Below are positions 1-5,166 of a DNA stretch of 5,166 nucleotides, piece by piece. Each line of letters starts with the position of its first letter. The stretch's first letter is position 1. The stretch is from Clostridia bacterium (GTDB taxonomy: Bacteria > Bacillota > Clostridia > Oscillospirales > Acutalibacteraceae). Where the stretch lies: assembly GCA_017534365.1 (NCBI GenBank), contig JAFWCS010000300.1, forward strand, positions 1 through 5,166, in the 5' to 3' direction. A model generated the notes under the pieces. It saw nothing but the letters and a program-made list of their open reading frames with translations, made no database searches and was not told the origin of the DNA. The position numbers were made by a program, and so were the translations under genes.

Positions 1-1123
1 AGACCGCCGCCGCGTCCTGCCTGCAGGTGGTGCTGCCGGTCTCCACGGTGCAGATGGAATACCGCTATCATCTCAAGGATGAAAAAATGCTTGCAAGGAT
101 CGCCGCGCAGGTGGCAGCCGCCAAGGCGCTGTGCAGCGACGTTGAATTTATCGCGCAGGACGCAACACGCGCCGAGGAAAGCTTCCTGATCGCAGCACTG
201 CGTCAGGCGAAGGAAAGCGGCGCGACCGCCGCCACGCTCTGTGACGACGCGGGCATCTTCATGCCGAGGAATTCGCGGCAAAGATCCGCGCAATCAAGGC
301 CGCGGTCGATCTGCCGCTCTACGTGCAGGTCAGCAACGCCATCGCCATGGCCGCCGCCGACGCCCTTGCCGCGCTGGCCGCCGGCGCGGACGGCGTGAAG
401 ACCGCGATCACCGGCAGCAAGGTGCTGACCACCGATCAGTTTGCCGAAGCGCTCAAGGTCAAGGGCGAGAGCCTGGGCATCTGCGCCGCGCTCAAGCAGA
501 CGGAGATCCATTCAGATATCGACGCCCTGCTCAAAAAGCTCGACCGCACGGATTTCACGCAGCCCGAAGCGCAGACTGCGGATGTTTTCCTTGACGCGGA
601 GAGCACCCTCGCGCAGGTCAGCGATGCCGCTGCCGCGCTGGGCTACGTCCTCTCGGGCGAGGATCTGGGCAAGGTCTTTGACGCGGTGCAGCGTGTTTCC
701 AAAAAGAAGAGCGTCGGCGCAAAGGAGCTGGAGGCCGTGATCGCGACCTCGGCCATGCAGGTGCCGTCGACCTACCACGTGGAGAGTTATATGTCCACCT
801 GCACGAACGGCAGCAACGCCATGGCGCAGATCACGCTGGTCTGCGGCGAGGAGAAGCTGACGGGCGTGGCCGCGGGCGACGGGCCGATCGACTCCGCCTT
901 CCTTGCGATCGAGCAGATCGTCGGCCACAATTATGAACTGGACGCCTTTGAGATCCAGGCCGTGACCTCGGGCAAGGAGGCGCTCGGCTCCGCGCTGGTG
1001 CGTCTGCGCAGCAACGGCCGCCTGTATTCGGGCAACGGTCTGTCCACCGATATCGTCGGCGCGAGCATCCGCGCTTATATCAACGCGCTGAATAAGATCG
1101 TTTATGAGGAGAAAGCATCATGA
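1..1123 (+). pseudogene. 2-isopropylmalate-synthase-like (HMGL/LeuA) protein, 5'-partial, one-base frameshift
   Basis: The gene enters from the left edge in the frame starting at base 3 and runs to about 265. The homologous reading then continues in the frame of base 266 to the TGA at 1121-1123. Restoring one G (CCG GAG for CCGAG) gives about 373 continuous residues. First comes the second half of an HMGL-type TIM barrel, including VEFIAQDATR and the DDAGIFMP version of the family's DTxGxxxP loop. A linker of the IPMS/homocitrate-synthase kind follows, and from about 776 a complete LeuA allosteric domain with GDGPID (875-892), GNGLSTDI and ASIRAY. About 130-140 N-terminal residues, with the RDG catalytic motif, would lie outside the window, judging by the roughly 510-residue family length. 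The HxH metal motif reads QVS (326-334) and the GER-GN segment is absent, so classical condensation activity is unlikely even with the frame repaired. It is probably an amino-acid-binding or scaffold paralogue. The GTG at 27 is an internal valine codon, not a start. Confidence 0.82.
1106..1111 (+). promoter_or_regulatory. Shine-Dalgarno site for the TIM barrel-ligase gene
   Basis: GAGGAG lies 8 bases before the ATG at 1120, inside the last codons of the upstream gene. The start overlaps the upstream stop as ATGA, a typical arrangement for translational coupling. This supports 1120 as the true start, and the protein's first residues (MKLTFSTQNI) fit the first strand of a TIM barrel. Confidence 0.8.
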
Positions 1124-3579
1124 AGCTGACGTTCTCAACGCAGAATATCCTGCCGGCGTCCTTCCGCGATACCTGCCGCACGGCGGAGGATTACGGTTTT
1201 TCCGGCTTCGAGATCTATGACGCGGCAAAGGAACGCAAACTGCACGCAGACAGCATCCTGCGCATTGACAAGATTGCGGAATCCAAGCGCAAGCTGGTCA
1301 ACCGCGGGCTGGCGATTTCCGCGCTGACGGTGCCCCAGGGGGCGGATACCGACGCGGTGACGGCGGAATCTGTCATCAGCTATATCAGCATGGCGGCGTC
1401 CGCCGGCGTCGAAGCCGTGATCCTGCATGTGGAAGGCGCGCCTGCGCCGGAAGCCCTGCGCGACAAACTGCTGCCCGCCATTCGCTGCGCGGAGGAATCG
1501 AAAACAGAGCTGCTGTTTGAAACCACCGGCATTTATGCGCACACACAGGCTGTGCTCGATCTGATCAACTGCATCGGCTCCGCGGTCATCGGCGTTTCGT
1601 GGAACACCCGCGCCACGCTCTTTGACGCGGGCGAGAGCGCGGAGACCACGATCAAGACCCTCGGCGCCTACATCCGCCACGTCCGCCTGGGCGACCGCAA
1701 GAACGGCGTCAACGTCCTGATCGGCGAAGGCGATCTGCCCGTCGCGCAGTTCCTCAACGCCCTGCGTTCGCTCAATTACGACGGCTTCGTCTGCGTGGAC
1801 TGGAACGACGAGATCGACGATCCCGACATCGTGCTGACCCATTTTGCCGCCTATATTTCCGGCGTCACGCAGCAGAACGCGGGCAAGGCCGCGCTGCAGA
1901 AAAACCGCGCCGGCACCGGCACCTATCCGTGGAAGCATTACGAGATGATCGACCTGACCTTTCCGCAGGTGCTCGACGTGATGGCGGAAACCTATCCCGA
2001 TCAGTACGCATTCAAATACACGACCCTCGACTACACCCGCACCTACGCGGAATTCCGGCGCGACGTTGACCGCGTGGCGGCCGCCTTCATCGCCATGGGC
2101 GTCAAGCCCGGCTACCACGTGGCGATCTGGGCGACCAACGTGCCGCAGTGGTATCTGACCTTCTGGGCGGCCACAAAGATCGGCGCAGTGCTCGTCACGG
2201 TCAACTCGGCCTATAAGATCCATGAGGCGGAATACCTGCTGCGGCAGTCCGACACCCACACGCTCGTGATGATCGAAGGGTCGAAAGACGCGAACTACAA
2301 AGAGATCATGCAGGAGCTCTGCCCGGAGCTCGCTTCGCAGGAAAAGGGCGCCGCCCTCTACGCCAAACGCCTGCCCTTCCTGCGCAACATCGTCACCTGC
2401 GGCTTCGACATGGACGGCTGCCTGGAGTGGAACGAAATGCTCAACCTTGCCGAAACGGTCCCGCTTGAGGAGGTCCGCCGCCGCGCCGCAATGGTCAAGC
2501 CGGACGACGTGTGCAACATGCAATACACCTCCGGCACGACCGGCTTCCCCAAGGGCGTAATGCTCACGCACCGCAATGTCGTCAACGACGGCAAGATCAT
2601 CGGCGACCGCATGGATCTCTCCACCGCCGACCGCATGATGATCCAGGTGCCGATGTTCCACTGCTTCGGCATGACGCTTTCCATGACCTCGATGATGACG
2701 CACGGCGGCACGCTGTGCCCCATCCCCTATTTCTCGCCGAAATCGGCGCTCGCCTGCGTGCATCAGGAAAAGATCACCTGCTTCAACGGCGTGCCCACGA
2801 TGTTCATCGCGATGTTCAACCATCCGGATTTCCCGAAGACGGATTTTTCGCATATCCGCACCGGCATCATGGCCGGCTCCAACTGCCCGCCCGATCTGAT
2901 GCGCCGCGCAGCGCGCGAGATGCACATGATCGAGATCATCTCCGTCTACGGCCAGACGGAATCCGCGCCGGGCAGCACGATGGGCGAGGTCAACGAGGAT
3001 GAGGATCACCGCGTCGAAACCGTCGGCAGCGCGTTCCCGGGCGTGGAGTGCAAGATCATTGACCCCGAGACCGGCAAGGATCTGCCCGACGGGCAGAACG
3101 GCGAATTCGTCGCCCGCGGCTTCAATATCATGAAGGGCTACTATAAGATGCCCGAGGCGACCGCACAGACCATCGACGCCGACGGCTGGCTGCATTCGGG
3201 CGACATCTGCTGCCGCACGCCGGACGGCTATTACAAAGTCACCGGCCGCCTGAAGGATATGATCATCCGCGGCGGTGAAAACCTCTATCCCCGCGAGATC
3301 GAGGAATTCTATCTCACCCATCCGAAGATCCGCGACGTGCAGGTCATCGGCGTGCCGGATCAGCGCTACGGCGAGGAGGCCTGCGCCTGGATCATCCTGC
3401 ATGGGAACGAGACCGCCGATGAGGAGGAGATGCGGGAATACGGCGTGACGCACATGGCGCGCCATAAGGTGCCGCGCTATTTCCTCTTTGTCAAGGAATT
3501 CCCGATGAACGCCGCCGGCAAGATCCTCAAATATAAAATGCGCGAGCAGAGCGAGGAACTGCTCGGGCTGACGAAATAA
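1120..3579 (+). CDS. Fusion protein: sugar-phosphate-isomerase-like TIM barrel plus acyl-CoA synthetase (AMP-binding)
   Basis: This is an 819-residue cytoplasmic protein with no signal peptide or membrane segment. Residues 1-250 form an AP-endonuclease-2/xylose-isomerase-like barrel (GFSGFEIYD near 26-34, E134, GEGDLP 202-207). Residues about 270-819 are a complete adenylate-forming CoA ligase. It has the P-loop YTSGTTGFPKG (469-479), YGQTE (610-614), GWLHSGD (689-695), the hinge GRLKDMIIRGGENLYPREIE (709-728) and catalytic K801 in NAAGKILK. The family makes acyl-AMP from a carboxylate and ATP, then acyl-CoA. This ligase looks most like the FadD/medium-to-long-chain group, but the substrate cannot be read. 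Relative to the usual barrel metal ligands, the Asp is N162 in SWNTR, the strand-7 His is R189 in HVRLGD and the final Glu is D227. The barrel may therefore bind a ligand rather than catalyse. No start or Shine-Dalgarno site is seen near the domain junction (Met276, 1945), so this is one polypeptide. It overlaps the LeuA-like gene by 4 bases. Confidence 0.93.
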   Translation: MKLTFSTQNILPASFRDTCRTAEDYGFSGFEIYDAAKERKLHADSILRIDKIAESKRKLVNRGLAISALTVPQGADTDAVTAESVISYISMAASAGVEAVILHVEGAPAPEALRDKLLPAIRCAEESKTELLFETTGIYAHTQAVLDLINCIGSAVIGVSWNTRATLFDAGESAETTIKTLGAYIRHVRLGDRKNGVNVLIGEGDLPVAQFLNALRSLNYDGFVCVDWNDEIDDPDIVLTHFAAYISGVTQQNAGKAALQKNRAGTGTYPWKHYEMIDLTFPQVLDVMAETYPDQYAFKYTTLDYTRTYAEFRRDVDRVAAAFIAMGVKPGYHVAIWATNVPQWYLTFWAATKIGAVLVTVNSAYKIHEAEYLLRQSDTHTLVMIEGSKDANYKEIMQELCPELASQEKGAALYAKRLPFLRNIVTCGFDMDGCLEWNEMLNLAETVPLEEVRRRAAMVKPDDVCNMQYTSGTTGFPKGVMLTHRNVVNDGKIIGDRMDLSTADRMMIQVPMFHCFGMTLSMTSMMTHGGTLCPIPYFSPKSALACVHQEKITCFNGVPTMFIAMFNHPDFPKTDFSHIRTGIMAGSNCPPDLMRRAAREMHMIEIISVYGQTESAPGSTMGEVNEDEDHRVETVGSAFPGVECKIIDPETGKDLPDGQNGEFVARGFNIMKGYYKMPEATAQTIDADGWLHSGDICCRTPDGYYKVTGRLKDMIIRGGENLYPREIEEFYLTHPKIRDVQVIGVPDQRYGEEACAWIILHGNETADEEEMREYGVTHMARHKVPRYFLFVKEFPMNAAGKILKYKMREQSEELLGLTK

Positions 3580-3594
3580 AAAGCAAAAAAACAC

Positions 3595-3623
3595 TTGACA
3601 AATGCCGCAAACGGTGGTAAGAT
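3595..3623 (+). promoter_or_regulatory. Sigma-A type promoter of the T-box transcript
   Basis: A perfect -35 box, TTGACA, lies at 3595-3600. After a 17-base spacer comes TAAGAT at 3618-3623, preceded by TGG at 3615-3617, which makes an extended -10 (TGnTAAGAT). Transcription should start near 3630, just before stem I of the T-box leader. The promoter begins only 15 bases after the stop of the upstream gene. No terminator is visible in that gap, so read-through from the upstream pair into the leader is possible. Confidence 0.85.
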
Positions 3624-3646
3624 ACGATACAATCAAATAAATCAAA

Positions 3647-3915
3647 AGCGATGACGAAGACGGCGAACGCAGGAAGCGCACAGAGAGTCGGGGATGCTGG
3701 GATCCCGGCGGCGGAACGTGTTCAGGCCCATCCCTTCCGAGCTGAAGGTTCGAACGCCCCGGCGGTCAGTAGGCGCCTTCCGTGATTGCTGCGTCAATGC
3801 ATACGGCTTGCTGGAGCCTGAGCGGCGCCGATTCGGCGCAATTTGAGTGGTACCGCGGGTATTGAAGAAATTCAACGCTCGTCTCAAAGGAATTCTTTGG
3901 GGCGAGCGTTTTTTT
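3647..3915 (+). promoter_or_regulatory. T-box riboswitch (tRNA-sensing leader)
   Basis: The leader reads uncharged tRNA and decides whether transcription continues into the gene at 3966. Stem I holds ATGACGAAGA near its base, AGAGAG at 3682-3687, the distal hairpin GCTGG/CCGGC around 3696-3709, and a helix of GAACGC (3665-3670) with GTGTTC (3718-3723). Stem II pairs GAAGG (3744-3748) with CCTTC (3776-3780) around an S-turn (GAA 3752-3754, AGTA 3768-3771). A CCGT/ACGG pairing (3780-3783 with 3803-3806) fits the IIA/B element. Stem III is GCGCCG-ATT-CGGCGC (3825-3839). The T-box TGGTACCGCGG is at 3848-3858, and the antiterminator pairs TTTGAG (3842-3847) with CTCAAA (3883-3888). The TGGT bulge should read a tRNA ending ACCA, so discriminator A. 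The specifier codon is uncertain: CCC (Pro, 3727-3729, followed by A) fits best by eye, with AUC (Ile, 3730-3732) and GCC (Ala, 3726-3728) as alternatives. Confidence 0.95.
3874..3915 (+). terminator. Intrinsic terminator of the T-box leader
   Basis: A 16-base arm (3874-3889) pairs fully, counting G-U pairs, with 3895-3910 around the loop GAATT. A run of seven T follows at 3909-3915. The 5' arm contains the CTCAAA that otherwise pairs with TTTGAG in the antiterminator, so the two folds are mutually exclusive, as the T-box mechanism requires. Confidence 0.95.
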
Positions 3916-3952
3916 ATGACGCGCCAGCGGATCGCCCCGCAATCGTTTTGAA

Positions 3953-3957
3953 AGGGG
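3953..3957 (+). promoter_or_regulatory. Shine-Dalgarno site of the HTH-cupin-ligase gene
   Basis: AGGGG sits 8 bases before ATG 3966. The frame stays open upstream to about 3843, but that stretch is T-box and terminator RNA, so this site fixes 3966 as the start. Confidence 0.8.
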
Positions 3958-3965
3958 AAATCACA

Positions 3966-4325
3966 ATGAGTCAACAAACACCGGTCAACCAACTGCAGGA
4001 GATCGCCCGCCGCATCCGCGAAATGCGCGAAATCCTCGGCTATTCCGAAGCGCAGATGGCGGAGAAAACCGACGTCTCGCCCGAAGAATACCGCGCCTAT
4101 GAGGCCTGCGAAGCCGATCTGCCCTTCACCTTCCTGCACAAATGCGCCCTCGCCTTCGGCATCGAGCTGACCGAGCTGCTCGAGGGGCATAACGCCCTGC
4201 TGACCTCCTACACCGTCACCCGCAAGGGGCAGGGTCACCAGACCGCCCGCGAAGACGGCATCAGCATCCAGAATCTCGCGCCGAAATTCAAGCACAAGCT
4301 CGCCGAGCCCTATTGGGTGCGCTAA
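3966..4325 (+). CDS. XRE-family HTH protein with truncated cupin (5' part of interrupted HTH-cupin-ligase gene)
   Basis: This is the open 119-codon piece before the TAA at 4323-4325. Residues about 10-72 form an XRE/Cro-type helix-turn-helix: ARRIREMREILGYSEAQMAE, then VSPEEYRAYE, then a hydrophobic stretch ending in ALAFGIELTELL. Residues from about 80 begin a cupin barrel (YTVTRKGQGHQT and LAEPYWVR). XRE-cupin regulators are usually about 180 residues long, so the stop falls inside the first cupin strands. The same frame carries on without another stop to the window edge, giving the rest of the cupin and an AMP-binding enzyme. The stop is best read as a nonsense change of a tyrosine codon (WVR-Y-GFSEEQ). 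If real, the DNA-binding domain could survive as a short protein without a complete cupin fold. Expression should depend on the T-box leader upstream. Confidence 0.85.
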   Translation: MSQQTPVNQLQEIARRIREMREILGYSEAQMAEKTDVSPEEYRAYEACEADLPFTFLHKCALAFGIELTELLEGHNALLTSYTVTRKGQGHQTAREDGISIQNLAPKFKHKLAEPYWVR

Positions 4326-5166
4326 GGGTTTTCCGAAGAGCAGCAAAACAAGCCGATCCACCTGACCAAGCACAGTGGTCAGGAATTCGACCTCGTGCTC
4401 TCCGGCGCGCTGCTCGTGCAGGTCGGCAGCAACAAGGAGTTGCTGCATGAGGGCGACAGCATCTATTACAACAGCTCCACGCCCCACGGCATGATCGCCA
4501 TGGAAGGGCAGGACTGCGTGTTTCTTGCGGTCGTTCTGCCGGATGAGGAGACGAAGGAATCCGTCGTGCGCGAAAGCGTCGCCGCCGCCCGGCCGAACAC
4601 CCACCTGCTCTGTGAAAAATTCGTTCACACAGAGGAAAACGAGAAAGGCACGGTCGCGAAGGTGGAATTCCGCAACACGGAGACCTTCAACTTCGGCTTC
4701 GACGTTGTGGACGCCATCGCCGACCAGTATCCGGACAAGCTCGCGATGATCCACCTCGACCGCGACAAGCACGAACGCCGCTTCACCTTCAAGGAGATCA
4801 AGAAGGAATCCAACCGCGTGGCCAATTATTTCCGCTCCATCGGCATCCAGAAGGGCGATATGGTCATGCTCGTGCTCAAGCGCCACTATCAGTTCTGGCT
4901 GGCCATGATCGCGCTGCACAAGATCGGCGCGATCGCCGTGCCTGCCACCTATCTGCTCAAGGAGCATGACTTTGTTTACCGCTATGATGCCGCGCAGATC
5001 AATACGATCATCTGCACCGCGGACGGCGACGTGGCCGAGATCGCGGAAGCGGCGGCCGAAAAATGCCCGAGCGTCGTGCGCAAGATCCTCGTCAACGGGC
5101 AGCGCGACGGCTGGCACGATTTCAACAAGGAATATCCGGTCTTCTCCAGCGTCTTCCCGCGCACGG
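4326..5166 (+). pseudogene. Continuation after in-frame stop: cupin remainder fused to AMP-binding acyl-CoA synthetase, 3'-partial
   Basis: The frame is the same as the HTH piece, and 280 sense codons follow the TAA with no further stop. Residues are numbered from ATG 3966. The cupin continues with HSGQEFDLVLSG (136-147) as motif 1 and GDSIYYNSSTPHG (163-175) as motif 2, ending near VVLP (189-192). A linker of about 50 residues leads into the N-terminal part of an adenylate-forming enzyme from about residue 240 (FGFDVVDAIADQYPDK). RFTFKEIKKESNRVANYF, GDMVMLVLKRHYQFWLAMIA and VPATYLLKEHDFVYRYDAA follow. These resemble acetyl/medium-chain (ACSM-like) acyl-CoA synthetases more than the FadD-like ligase at 1120-3579. 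The P-loop and catalytic lysine lie beyond the window. No ATG with a Shine-Dalgarno site marks a separate start. A GTG at 4566 with AGGA 7 bases before it is the only weak candidate, so a single fused protein is favoured. Confidence 0.78.

Noticed and set aside
261..272. Programmed -1 frameshift in the LeuA-like gene
   Set aside because: There is no slippery heptamer at the junction and I see no obvious downstream stimulatory structure. A one-base deletion explains it more simply.
2511..3002. Open frame inside the ligase gene on the + strand
   Set aside because: It is out of frame with a gene whose ATP-binding motifs are intact, and its translation is low-complexity His/Arg/Asp sequence.
1135..3681. 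848-codon open frame on the minus strand
   Set aside because: It mirrors the ligase gene in the frame where GC-rich third positions suppress stops. Its translation is rich in His, Arg and Ala, shows no recognisable domain, and runs across the promoter and into the T-box leader.
4323..4325. TAA reassigned as a sense codon
   Set aside because: TAA at 3577-3579 ends the preceding gene exactly where the CoA ligase family ends, and non-coding regulatory RNA follows.
4361..4383. Perfect 8-base inverted repeat with a 7-base loop (CCTGACCA/TGGTCAGG)
   Set aside because: It falls inside conserved cupin codons (HLTKHSGQE), has no T-run, and is explained by coding constraint. Chance is sufficient.
3642..5117. 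491-codon open frame on the minus strand
   Set aside because: It is antisense to the HTH-cupin-ligase gene and crosses the T-box and its terminator. The composition is that of a shadow frame, with no family match by eye.

Overview
The window is GC-rich coding DNA, all read from the + strand. It most likely comes from a member of the Bacillota, probably a high-GC clostridial lineage of the Oscillospiraceae/Ruminococcaceae kind. The clearest lineage signal is a canonical tRNA-sensing T-box leader with a Bacillota-style extended -10 promoter. Strong purine-rich Shine-Dalgarno sites and the protein families agree. No species can be named from sequence alone.

Layout. (1) 1-1123: the 3' three quarters of a gene for a 2-isopropylmalate-synthase-like (HMGL/LeuA) protein. 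It keeps the C-terminal LeuA regulatory domain, has lost the metal-binding residues of the barrel, and is broken by an apparent one-base deletion near 263-266. (2) 1120-3579: an intact 819-codon gene, overlapping gene 1 by 4 bases (ATGA). It encodes a fusion of a sugar-phosphate-isomerase-like TIM barrel with a complete acyl-CoA synthetase (AMP-binding enzyme). (3) 3580-3965: a non-coding stretch holding a promoter and a full T-box riboswitch (stems I, II, IIA/B and III, antiterminator, terminator). (4) 3966-5166: a third gene, still open at the window edge, encoding an XRE-type helix-turn-helix, a cupin and the start of a second AMP-binding acyl-CoA synthetase in one frame. It is interrupted by an in-frame TAA at 4323-4325 where a tyrosine codon is the simplest expectation.

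How they fit together. Genes 1 and 2 look translationally coupled. Gene 3 has its own promoter and should be expressed when a particular uncharged tRNA accumulates. Two CoA ligases, each fused to a different ligand-binding type of domain (TIM barrel; HTH-cupin), sit beside a LeuA-like protein that has probably lost catalysis but kept its effector domain. This suggests a carboxylate-activation module tied to amino-acid supply. That role is inference; no substrate can be read from the sequence. Two separate lesions in 5 kb, with otherwise clean coding sequence after each, mean either recent gene decay or sequence errors in the source assembly.
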